Source of the DNA: Streptomyces flavotricini
Lineage (GTDB): Bacteria; Actinomycetota; Actinomycetes; Streptomycetales; Streptomycetaceae
Direction: 5' to 3'
Assembly: GCF_020639365.1 (NCBI RefSeq)
Contig: NZ_JAINUL010000001.1
Coordinates: forward strand, 5,768,304 to 5,832,303
DNA length: 64,000 nucleotides
Each line of letters opens with the position of its first letter. Positions within the stretch are counted from its first letter, which is position 1. This document shows, piece by piece, positions 41,277-48,803 of this stretch. The translations under genes and the position numbers were made by a program. Below the pieces are notes generated by a model. The model had not been told where the DNA came from. It did no database searches and was given only the letters and a program-made list of their open reading frames with translations.

Positions 41277-42728
41277 GTGCGGGGTCGTGACGTGCAGACT
41301 CGCGGGGTCTTAGATCCCTTAGATCCCTTAGATCCGTTGAACCCCTCAAAACGCGAGCTGAAGCGCCGCAACCTCCTCCTGGGGGCGGCTGCCACCGCGG
41401 CCGCGGGGGGCGCCCTCGCCGGAGTGGCAGCGTTCAGCACCTCGCGCGCACCGGCCGCCGGCCTCCAGAAGGACCTGCTGTCACGAGACCCCAAGGCCTC
41501 CAAGACGGCCCAGGCCGTGTACCGGCTCCTGGTCGGCCTGGAGGCGGACGCCCGGGCCGGCCGTCGCCGCGGGACCCTCATGGGCCAGCACGCCGAAGTG
41601 CACAACGAGCGGTACAACCCCGAGTACGGCGACCACAGCGGCCCGAAACCTCCGGGTTACTACTACCGCAAACCCCGGGACATCACCGGAAAACTGCCGG
41701 CCTTCCTCGAACTCGACCTGGGACCCGGATACCAGCAGCAGGGCTGGGGCGTGGGGGAGCCGCGGGACTACTCGCGCGCCGCCTGGCCCGCCCGCCGCGA
41801 GTTCTGGACCTACACGAACGACGTGGTGGACCTGGCCCTCGGCGTCTGGCACGGACTGCCCCGCGCGGACGACGGCTCGTACAACCCGACCGGCACGGAA
41901 CGCCTCTGGAACGGCACCAAGACCGTGCTCCCGGAGAACGGGGGAGCACCCGCAGGCCTGGTCGGCATGTCGTTCCACCAGCCGTGGCCGGGCAGCCCCG
42001 TCAAGAGCTACGAGCAGACGCTGCGCCGCAACGCGCCCTCCGCCAAGGACCCCGGCTGGATCGACCGGGTGCTCACTCCCGGTACCGCCGAGCACGCGGC
42101 GCTCCTGCTCGACCTGTCCTTCCTCGCGGACCACCTCGGCCATCTGGCCGCGCACGACGTCCCCGTACTGCTGCGCCCGTACCACGAGATGAACTCGCTC
42201 GGCGCAGAGCAGAGCTTCTGGTGGGCAGGGCTCGAACCCCGGCAGTACACGGCCCTCTGGGAGCTGCTCCACCACTACCTGGTGGGCTCCCGCGGACTGC
42301 ACAACCTGATTTTCGTATGGGCCCCCACAGCCTGGGACGGGGTCCACGGCGGCGAACCCTGGGACTTCTACCCGGGCGGCGAATACGTGGACGTGGTGGG
42401 GGTCGACGACTACAGCGGAACGCCTGACCGTCCCTTCGACCCGGGCGGCTGGACATCGACCTGGCACCGCGGGCTCGCGGACTACGGAAAGCCGCGCATC
42501 CTCGCGGAGTCCTTCCACGTGCCGCTGGGCGCGGCGCAGCGTACGACCCTCGACCAGGCCCCGTGGGTGCTGTGGACGGTGTGGGGCGACGGGCTCACGG
42601 CGAAGAACTCGGACGCCGATGTGCGCCGGACGTACGACGACCCCAAGACGATCACCGGTGGCCGGGAATCCGGCCCCGCGGGCGTGCAATGGCCGACCTT
42701 GCACGACGGAACATTCGAAGAGGAGTGA
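41277..42728 (+). CDS. Tat-exported GH26 (beta-mannanase-like) glycosyl hydrolase with three TTA codons
   Basis: A 483-residue predicted exported glycosidase. Residues 29-60 form a Tat signal (KRRNLLLGAAATAAAGG). The (beta/alpha)8 domain matches GH26: acid/base Glu304 in LLRPYHEMNS, SFWWAGLE, NLIFVWAP, FYPGGEYVDVVGVDDYS, and nucleophile Glu411 in RILAESF. GH26 enzymes mostly cleave beta-1,4-mannans. Before the Tat motif the chain reads LDPLDPLDPLNP, encoded by 9-bp repeats containing TTA codons at 41310, 41319 and 41328, so translation needs the rare bldA tRNA. GTG 41277 follows GAGGGGGG; GTG 41292 is an alternative and also keeps the TTAs. First gene of a four-gene operon (3-base gap to the next start). 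Confidence 0.88.
   Translation: MRGRDVQTRGVLDPLDPLDPLNPSKRELKRRNLLLGAAATAAAGGALAGVAAFSTSRAPAAGLQKDLLSRDPKASKTAQAVYRLLVGLEADARAGRRRGTLMGQHAEVHNERYNPEYGDHSGPKPPGYYYRKPRDITGKLPAFLELDLGPGYQQQGWGVGEPRDYSRAAWPARREFWTYTNDVVDLALGVWHGLPRADDGSYNPTGTERLWNGTKTVLPENGGAPAGLVGMSFHQPWPGSPVKSYEQTLRRNAPSAKDPGWIDRVLTPGTAEHAALLLDLSFLADHLGHLAAHDVPVLLRPYHEMNSLGAEQSFWWAGLEPRQYTALWELLHHYLVGSRGLHNLIFVWAPTAWDGVHGGEPWDFYPGGEYVDVVGVDDYSGTPDRPFDPGGWTSTWHRGLADYGKPRILAESFHVPLGAAQRTTLDQAPWVLWTVWGDGLTAKNSDADVRRTYDDPKTITGGRESGPAGVQWPTLHDGTFEEE
41310..41336 (+). repeat. Three 9-bp TTAGATCCC units with tandem TTA codons
   Basis: Three copies of TTAGATCC(C/G) in frame encode Leu-Asp-Pro repeats. Each copy carries a TTA leucine codon, the rarest codon in Streptomyces. 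Confidence 0.9.
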
Positions 42729-42730
42729 AG

Positions 42731-43507
42731 TTGAGCGCGTCAACGCCACGCGCCCACCGTGTGGCCGCCTTCGTGGCCATGGGCTGGGCGGGCATCCTGC
42801 TCCTGTGGGCCCTGTACAACTGCTTCTGGCAGGTCGGCGCCGCCGACTTCCTCCAGGGCATCGTGTACTACGGCACGGGCGACGGCTCCGGAACCGCAGA
42901 GACGTTCAACCTCAACTGGGGTGTCGTCTACGTGGCGGGCGGACTGCTGGTCCTGCGCGGGAACTCCCTCGGGCGGGGCATCATCATCGGCGGCGCCGCC
43001 ATCGAGGGCTACAACCGGGTGCGCAGCCTGTCGGGTGCGCTCTTCGACGACAGGCAGGCCGAGTACTTCACCACGACCGTCCAGGGCGGGCTGAAGCTGG
43101 CGACCTTCGCCGTCGGTGTCTTGGTGACCTGCACCCTCATCGTCCTGCTGCTGCGGGACTTCGCGGTGTACGAAGCGTGGCAGCCGCCGGTGAACCCCTG
43201 GACCCAGCAGGCCAACGAGGCCCGGCTGGCGCAGCAGGTGCCGCAGCAGCAAGCGCCGCAGCCGGCCCACGGGTTCGGGGCACCGCAGGCCTACCCGCCG
43301 CTGCCCGGGCCGCAGTTGCCGCAGACGGGCTACGGGCAGCCGCAGCCCCAGCCCTACCCGCCCCAGCAGCCGCAACCCGGTTACGGGCCGGGCCCGTACG
43401 GCAGCCAGCCCACCTGGCCGCCGCAGCCCCCCGCACAACAGCCCCCCGCCCAGCAGCCCCCTGACCAGCAGCCCCAGCAGTCGCCGCCGCAGCAGCGACA
43501 GCAGTAG
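42731..43507 (+). CDS. Four-helix membrane protein with Pro/Gln-rich tail
   Basis: A 258-residue protein. Four hydrophobic segments (about 12-32, 58-78, 80-90 weakly, 122-142) with a short extracytoplasmic region between, then a 110-residue Pro/Gln/Tyr-rich cytoplasmic tail with QPQPQPYPPQQPQPGYGPGP-type units. No family recognised. TTG 42731 is chosen since GAGGAG lies 6 bases upstream and it starts 3 bases after the GH26 stop; GTG 42761 is an alternative. Sits between the hydrolase and the glycosyltransferase and is probably an accessory or scaffold subunit; that role is inference from position. Confidence 0.75.
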   Translation: MSASTPRAHRVAAFVAMGWAGILLLWALYNCFWQVGAADFLQGIVYYGTGDGSGTAETFNLNWGVVYVAGGLLVLRGNSLGRGIIIGGAAIEGYNRVRSLSGALFDDRQAEYFTTTVQGGLKLATFAVGVLVTCTLIVLLLRDFAVYEAWQPPVNPWTQQANEARLAQQVPQQQAPQPAHGFGAPQAYPPLPGPQLPQTGYGQPQPQPYPPQQPQPGYGPGPYGSQPTWPPQPPAQQPPAQQPPDQQPQQSPPQQRQQ

Positions 43508-43519
43508 TAGGAAACCCGA

Positions 43520-44980
43520 ATGACCTCTTCCATGACCTCCGCTCCCGTACAAGAGGTCGCGCCCGCCACCCGGCGCGATGCGAAACTGGTGCAGCGCCAC
43601 GCCGAGTGGAAGCCCGGCGTGCTCCCCTTCCTGCTGCCCTTCCTGCTCCTCGCCGGCTTCGGCCTGTGGTCGTTCAAGCCGAATCCGACCCCGCTGGGCT
43701 GGACCCTGTCCGTCGTCTGGTCGCTGCCCGGCATAGGAGTCATGGTCGGCCTGCAGGGCGCCCTGCTGATCCGTCGCCGGCTGCGAAAATCGCACGAGAT
43801 GGTCCCCCCGACACCGGTGGACGAGGACTTCCTCATCGTGCTCGTGCCGACCATCGGCCGCCACGACACGTACCCGGCGCTGGAGCGCTCGGTCCTCAGC
43901 TACGTGGAGCACCTGCCTCCGTACTTCCCGCTCATGCGGGTCGACGTCCTCACGGAGGAGGGCTGTGAGGCGGCCGAGCAGATCGACGACCTGGCCGCGA
44001 TGAACCCGCTGATCCGCGTGGTCACCGTGCCCAAGGCCTACGAGACGGCGAACGGGACCCGGTTCAAGGCCCGCGCCAACCACTACGCGCACGAACTGCG
44101 GATCGACGAGGGCGAAGCCCTGGACGACATCTGGGTGCTGCACATGGACGACGACACCGGGGTCGGCCCCGACACCGCCGCGTCGATGGCCCAGTTCGTC
44201 AACCGCCAGCGGCGGGCGGGCGCCGAGGGCAAGCACATGGCGCAGGGCATCCTCGCCTACCCGCGTGAGAACGCCGTGAACCGCTTCACCTGGCTCGCCG
44301 ACGCGGTCCGCCCCGCCGACGACATAGCCCGGTTCCGAGCCCTCACCGGTCTCGGCACCCCGGTCGCCGGTGTGCACGGGGAGCTGCTGCTGCTCCGCGC
44401 CTCCATCGAGGCCACCATCGGCTGGGACTTCGGCCCGAAGGCCATCGTCGAGGACGCGCAGCTGGCGCTGACGTTCTGCCGTACGTACCCCGGCCGCAGC
44501 GACTGGTTCAACGGTCGCTGCTACGGCGCCTCCCCGGCCACCACGAGGGACTTCGTCAAGCAGCGCGAGCGCTGGGCGTGGGGGCTGGTGGCCCTCTGCT
44601 TCAACCGCACGGTGCCGTTCCGCTACCGCTGGTTCCTGCTGCTCTGCGTGGCGACCTGGGTCTTCGGCCCGCTCCAGCACGTCGCGACCGTGCTGTTCGT
44701 GGCCTGGCTCATCGGCGACTTCAACACCTCGCCGGTGGCCCAGACCGTCGTGATCATGTGGGCGATCAACTTCGCGTACGTCATCTGGACGTACTGGGAG
44801 GGGCTGCGGCTCAACGCCCTGGTCTCGGCGAACGGCCGGCGGCGTTGGTGGGAGCCGGTCGTCGTACTCGCCCTCATACCGGTGTTCTCCGTGATGGAGG
44901 GGCTCGGCGGCCTGCGCGGCCTGATCAAGTTCATCAAGCGCGAAGAGAACAAGTTCGTCGTCATCGCCAAGCCCGCCTGA
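43520..44980 (+). CDS. Membrane GT2 glycosyltransferase (polysaccharide synthase-like)
   Basis: A 486-residue processive-type family 2 glycosyltransferase: two N-terminal helices (about 33-50 and 66-84), a cytoplasmic GT-A domain with DxD-type HMDDDTGVG (208-216), GVHGELLLLR (284-293), acid/base IVEDAQLA (309-316) and product-binding QRERW (348-352), then four C-terminal helices. The layout and the VED/QRERW motifs resemble Egghead-like beta-mannosyltransferases and other single-chain glycan synthases rather than cellulose synthase proper. It sits 12 bases after the membrane protein gene and 16 before the GH113-like gene. The sugar donor is unknown; beta-mannan-like product is suggested by the two flanking mannanase-family hydrolases. 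Confidence 0.87.
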   Translation: MTSSMTSAPVQEVAPATRRDAKLVQRHAEWKPGVLPFLLPFLLLAGFGLWSFKPNPTPLGWTLSVVWSLPGIGVMVGLQGALLIRRRLRKSHEMVPPTPVDEDFLIVLVPTIGRHDTYPALERSVLSYVEHLPPYFPLMRVDVLTEEGCEAAEQIDDLAAMNPLIRVVTVPKAYETANGTRFKARANHYAHELRIDEGEALDDIWVLHMDDDTGVGPDTAASMAQFVNRQRRAGAEGKHMAQGILAYPRENAVNRFTWLADAVRPADDIARFRALTGLGTPVAGVHGELLLLRASIEATIGWDFGPKAIVEDAQLALTFCRTYPGRSDWFNGRCYGASPATTRDFVKQRERWAWGLVALCFNRTVPFRYRWFLLLCVATWVFGPLQHVATVLFVAWLIGDFNTSPVAQTVVIMWAINFAYVIWTYWEGLRLNALVSANGRRRWWEPVVVLALIPVFSVMEGLGGLRGLIKFIKREENKFVVIAKPA

Positions 44981-44996
44981 GAGACCGAGAGCCCTC

Positions 44997-45044
44997 GTGA
45001 ATGACGAGATGAACGACGAGATGAACGACGAGATGAACGACGAG
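44997..45044 (+). repeat. Four 12-bp start-codon repeats of the GH113-like gene
   Basis: GTGAATGACGAG then three exact ATGAACGACGAG units, encoding MNDE four times. Each unit offers a start codon in the same frame. Confidence 0.95.
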
Positions 45045-46328
45045 ACGGAGCGAGTGAACAAGAGCGGGAAGGCGGCGGGGCGTTCCAAGGTCCCCCTGCT
45101 CGCGATCCTGCCGGTGACCGTGACCTCCCTTGTCATAGGCCTGCCGTTCGTGGTCGGAGACCACCCCCTGCGCTGGAGACCGGGATCCCTCGAGCCGGCC
45201 CTGGTCCTGCGCGACTCCCCTTCCGGCCCCACCCGCGCCACGGCCCACGGCGCCACCGGTGCCCCCTCTGACGGTGCGAGCGCGGCCGAGGAGACCGAGG
45301 ACGTCCTGCCCCCGGGGCCCACGCCGAAGGTGGACAGGCCCTGGAAGGCCGGCATGCCCGAATGGGGTGTCCAGATCTTCTGGGAGGACAAGAAGGAGCA
45401 CGACGACGCGTACATCGAGAGGCAGGCACGCAAGCAGGCCGCCTACCTCGTCGGGCTGAAGGCCAACGCCGTCTCCGTCTCCTTCCCCTTCTACACGGAG
45501 GGCCGCACCTCGACGAAGCTCGCGGCCGGCCGCAGCACCCCGACGCCCGGGCACCTGGAGACGGTGCTGCGCGTCTTCCACGAGGCCGGACTGCGCACCA
45601 CCGTCCGCCCGACGCTGGACGAGGTCGTGCTCGTTCCCCCGGAGGGGTGGCGCGGCAACATCAAGCCGACCGACAAGGAGGCCTGGTTCGATTCGTACGA
45701 GGCCCTGCTCGGCCCTTACCTCGACGTGGCCCAGCGGCAGAAGGCGGCCACGTTCGTGATCGGCACCGAGCTGAATTCGATGGAGGGCGACCCGGGCTGG
45801 AAGGGTCTCATCGCGACGGCCGAGAAGCGGTTCAAGGGTGAGGTGTCCTACGACGCCAACTGGGACAACTACGTGGGCGGCCACATCGACGTGCCCGTCG
45901 AGCGGCTCGGCGTCGACGCGTACTTCCCCGTCAAGGTTGCCGACGACGCCCCCGTGGATCAGCTCGTAGACGGCTGGAACGCATGGCTGGACAAGAAGAC
46001 CAAGGGCCCGCTGCCGCGGATCGTGCTCGCCGAGGCGGGCATCAGTGCCATGGACGGGGCGTACCACGCGCCCGGCGACTTCTATGCGCGGCGCAGGCTG
46101 AACCCGGTCGTGCAGGCCAACTGGTACAAGGCGGTCTGCCAGGTCGTCCGGGAGCGGAAGATGACCGGCGTGTACTGGTGGTCGGTCTCCTTCAACGCCG
46201 ATCCCAGGGCCGCGCCGAAGGAGGAGGACTCCCGGCTCAATTTCGCGGGGCGCCCGGACACCGAGCGCGAGATCCGCTCCTGCTTCGGATCGGACTACGC
46301 GGGCCCGGGGGTCGATTCGGCACCCTGA
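44997..46328 (+). CDS. Membrane-anchored GH113-like glycoside hydrolase
   Basis: A 443-residue TIM-barrel glycosidase-like protein. A single N-terminal helix (about 32-53) anchors it outside the membrane, followed by a Pro/Ala/Thr linker. The catalytic domain resembles GH113 (endo-beta-1,4-mannanases): WGVQIFWEDKKEHD, AGLRTTVRPTLDEV, WFDSYEALLGPYLDVAQ, probable acid/base Glu258 in VIGTELNSMEGDPGWKGLI, SYDANWDN, and probable nucleophile Glu346 in IVLAEAGISAMDG. The start region holds four 12-bp units, three with an in-frame ATG (repeat 44997-45044), so the exact start is open. Last gene of the operon. The GH113 assignment is by remembered motif pattern, less sure than GH26. Confidence 0.82.
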   Translation: MNDEMNDEMNDEMNDETERVNKSGKAAGRSKVPLLAILPVTVTSLVIGLPFVVGDHPLRWRPGSLEPALVLRDSPSGPTRATAHGATGAPSDGASAAEETEDVLPPGPTPKVDRPWKAGMPEWGVQIFWEDKKEHDDAYIERQARKQAAYLVGLKANAVSVSFPFYTEGRTSTKLAAGRSTPTPGHLETVLRVFHEAGLRTTVRPTLDEVVLVPPEGWRGNIKPTDKEAWFDSYEALLGPYLDVAQRQKAATFVIGTELNSMEGDPGWKGLIATAEKRFKGEVSYDANWDNYVGGHIDVPVERLGVDAYFPVKVADDAPVDQLVDGWNAWLDKKTKGPLPRIVLAEAGISAMDGAYHAPGDFYARRRLNPVVQANWYKAVCQVVRERKMTGVYWWSVSFNADPRAAPKEEDSRLNFAGRPDTEREIRSCFGSDYAGPGVDSAP

Positions 46329-46412
46329 CGGGTTGTGTCACGAGTTGTCCGGAGTGTCGCATATCACGATTTCGGCCGGGTTGGCTGATCCGATACCCCT
46401 CGCCGAACACGG

Positions 46413-47573
46413 ATGATGGAAGGCATGTACGTCCCGCCCGTCGCCTCGGCGCTCCACCGGGCCGCGGCCGCCGGCCGCCGGCTCGCCGCGAGCTGGGCCG
46501 GGTCACCCCGGGCGCTTGACGTGCTCACCGCACTCAGCTGCCTGGGGCTGATGGCGCTGGACCTGCCGGGGCTGGCCGCCGCCGACAACTCGCTCAGCGG
46601 TCCGACGGCCGCCGTCGTGCTCGCCGCCGGGTGCTCCGGCCTGGTGGTGCGCCGCCGGGCGCCCTGGGTCCCGTACCTCACCGCGCTGCTCTTCATCGGC
46701 TGGCTGCACGAGCTGACGCTGATCCAGTTCGCGCTCTACTCGGTCGGCCGCTTCCGGGGGCGGCGGCCGGCCGTCCTGGCCACCCTCGGGTACGTGGCCT
46801 TCGCGCTGATCGTCTTCTGCGTCCCGGGCTGGCCCGAACCGCGGGCTGAGACGCTCAGCGCGTTCCTGGGCCTCGTCGTGCCGATCGGGGTGCTCGCCTC
46901 GGCCGTCGGCATCGCCGCCTACCGGCACGACCTGGTGGGCGAGCTGACCGCCCGGCGCGCCGAGTCGGCGGTGTTCCAGGCGGTCCAGCACGAGCGCACC
47001 TCGGTGGCCCGCGACGTCCACGACTTCGTCGGCCGCGAGCTGACCCTGCTGACGGTGCGCTCCGAGGTGCTGTCGACGCGGGCGCGCGAGACGGCGTACG
47101 CGAAGGACTTCGAGGAGCTGGCCGACACCGCGCGCCGGGCCCACCTGGTGCTCAACGAGATCATCGTGCAGCGCGGGGAGCGGGCCTCGACCCCGGGGGT
47201 GGACGGGCTGCCGGCCCTCGCGGAGGAGAGCGGGCGGGCCGGTTCGCCCGTACGGCTGGTCCTGGATCCGCAAGTGCACGGGCTGTCGCCGCTGCGCCAG
47301 GCCGCGGTCTACCGGGTGGTGCAGGAATGCCTCACCAACGCGGCCAAGCACGCCTGCGGGGAGACCATCGACGTGTCGATCGAGGCGGACGGCCCGCAGC
47401 TGCGGATCGCGGTCAGCAACGGCCTGCCCGTCCGGACGCCGGCGCGCGCGCCCGTCTCGGCGGGCTCGGGCACGGCGAGCATGTCCGAGCGCGTGCGCAG
47501 CCTGGGCGGATCCCTGACGGCGACGCGCACGGAGGACTCCTACACGGTCGTGGCCACCCTCCCCCGGGCGTAG
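46413..47573 (+). CDS. Orphan NarL-family sensor histidine kinase
   Basis: A 386-residue kinase with five or six N-terminal helices (about residues 30-170), no large extracellular sensor, and a HisKA_3-type dimerisation domain with the phospho-acceptor His in SVARDVHDFVGREL. The ATPase domain shows the N-box VVQECLTNAAKHA and G-box SAGSGTASMSERVRSLGG. No response regulator is adjacent on either side. It lies 84 bp after the GH113-like gene in the same direction and just before the convergent MreB-like gene, so it may sense envelope state for this locus; that link is inference. Confidence 0.88.
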   Translation: MMEGMYVPPVASALHRAAAAGRRLAASWAGSPRALDVLTALSCLGLMALDLPGLAAADNSLSGPTAAVVLAAGCSGLVVRRRAPWVPYLTALLFIGWLHELTLIQFALYSVGRFRGRRPAVLATLGYVAFALIVFCVPGWPEPRAETLSAFLGLVVPIGVLASAVGIAAYRHDLVGELTARRAESAVFQAVQHERTSVARDVHDFVGRELTLLTVRSEVLSTRARETAYAKDFEELADTARRAHLVLNEIIVQRGERASTPGVDGLPALAEESGRAGSPVRLVLDPQVHGLSPLRQAAVYRVVQECLTNAAKHACGETIDVSIEADGPQLRIAVSNGLPVRTPARAPVSAGSGTASMSERVRSLGGSLTATRTEDSYTVVATLPRA

Positions 47574-47580
47574 GGGGTGC

Positions 47581-47606
47581 CTTGCCGATCGGACCGGATC
47601 GGCAAG
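47581..47606. terminator. Bidirectional terminator
   Basis: Perfect 10-bp stem CTTGCCGATC/GATCGGCAAG (47581-47590 with 47597-47606), extended by G/C pairs with a bulge, between the convergent kinase and MreB-like genes. Confidence 0.75.
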
Positions 47607-47636
47607 CCCCCGGCCGCGCCGCCACCGCCCGCCCCG

Positions 47637-48686
47637 TCAGGCCTTCGCCGGCACCAGCAGGCTGTTCAGCGTGTCCAGGTCCTCCACGCACCTGCCCGAG
47701 CCCAGCGCCACGCAGTCCAGCGGGGCGTCGGCGACGAAGACCGGGATGCCCGTCGCGGAGGCCATCCGCAGGTCCAGACCCGGCAGCAGCGCCCCGCCGC
47801 CGGTCAGTACGATGCCGTGCTCCATCACATCGCCCGACAGCTCGGGCGGGCAATCCTCCAGGGTGGTGCGCACCGCGGCGATGATCGCCTCGACCGGCTC
47901 GTCGAGGGCGGCCCGTACGTCCGCGGCCCCCAGCGAGAGCGTCTTCGGCATGCCGCCGACCCGCTCCCGGCCGCGCACCGTGAAGGTCCGCGTTTCCAGT
48001 TCCGGCCGGTCGGGGACCGGCCAGGCCGATCCGATGCCGACCTTGACGTCCTCGGCGGTGCGCTCCCCGATGAGCAGCCCGTGCTCCTTGCGCACGTAGT
48101 CCATGATCGCGCCGTCCAGCCGGTCCCCGCCGACCCGCAGCGACTGGGAGGTGACGATCCCGCCGAGCGAGATGACGGCGACCTCGGTGGTGCCGCCGCC
48201 GATGTCCACCACCATCGAGCCGCGCGGCTCGGCCACGGGCAGGCCCGCGCCGATCGCCGCCGCCATCGGTTCCTCGATCAGGTGGACGGCCTTGGCCCCG
48301 GCCCGCGTCGAGGCGTGGACGATGGCCCGCCGCTCGACGGGGGTGACCCCGGAGGGCACGCAGATCACCATCCGGGTGCGCGGCCGCCGCCCGGGCACGG
48401 CCTTGCGGACGAAGTGCCGGATCATCTCCTCGGCGGCCTCGTAGTCGCAGATCACCCCGTCCTTCAGGGGGCGGATCGCGGTGATGGAGCCGGGGGTGCG
48501 GCCGATGGTCTCCTTGGCCTCGGTCCCCACGGCCAGGGCCGTGGTGGTGCCCGCCTTCACCGCCACCACGGACGGCTCATTGAGGACGATTCCGTGCCCC
48601 CGGGCGTAGACGAGGGTGTTCGCGGTCCCCAGGTCGATCCCTATGTCGCGGCTTGAAGCGGACTTGTCGGTGCTGGCCTGCGGCAT
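47637..48686 (-). CDS. MreB-like actin homologue (second MreB paralogue)
   Basis: A 349-residue actin-family ATPase. Phosphate-1 GIDLGTANTLVY, connect and phosphate-2 VVDIGGGTTEVAVISLGG, adenosine motif VLTGGGALLPGL, and EPMAAAIGAGLPV are intact. It is clearly less conserved than the true MreB at 51524: PRGSMVVDIG replaces TGNMVVDIG and the 240s contain a WPVPDRPE insertion. The membrane-binding N-terminal segment of MreB (MSFIGRD) is replaced by a hydrophilic head MPQASTDKSASSRD. S. coelicolor has an MreB-like Mbl elsewhere (SCO2451); this copy is next to folC. ATG 48686 follows AGGGGAA. Confidence 0.92.
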   Translation of the reverse strand: MPQASTDKSASSRDIGIDLGTANTLVYARGHGIVLNEPSVVAVKAGTTTALAVGTEAKETIGRTPGSITAIRPLKDGVICDYEAAEEMIRHFVRKAVPGRRPRTRMVICVPSGVTPVERRAIVHASTRAGAKAVHLIEEPMAAAIGAGLPVAEPRGSMVVDIGGGTTEVAVISLGGIVTSQSLRVGGDRLDGAIMDYVRKEHGLLIGERTAEDVKVGIGSAWPVPDRPELETRTFTVRGRERVGGMPKTLSLGAADVRAALDEPVEAIIAAVRTTLEDCPPELSGDVMEHGIVLTGGGALLPGLDLRMASATGIPVFVADAPLDCVALGSGRCVEDLDTLNSLLVPAKA

Positions 48687-48803
48687 TTGTTCCCCTATCT
48701 CCTGTCCGCAAGGCTTGCATAACGATCCGGTCGCAATGGCCGCCGAAGGTCCTGAAACGGCCGGGTCGAAAGTCCCCGGGCCCCCCGTCCGTAGACTGGC
48801 CCC

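Noticed and set aside
38434..41349. Long minus-strand frame opposite valS
   Set aside because: Low-complexity Val/Gly/Arg composition and full overlap with valS.
42563..42730. Extended N-terminus of the small membrane protein overlapping the GH26 gene
   Set aside because: The TTG at 42731 has GAGGAG at ideal spacing and starts right after the GH26 stop.
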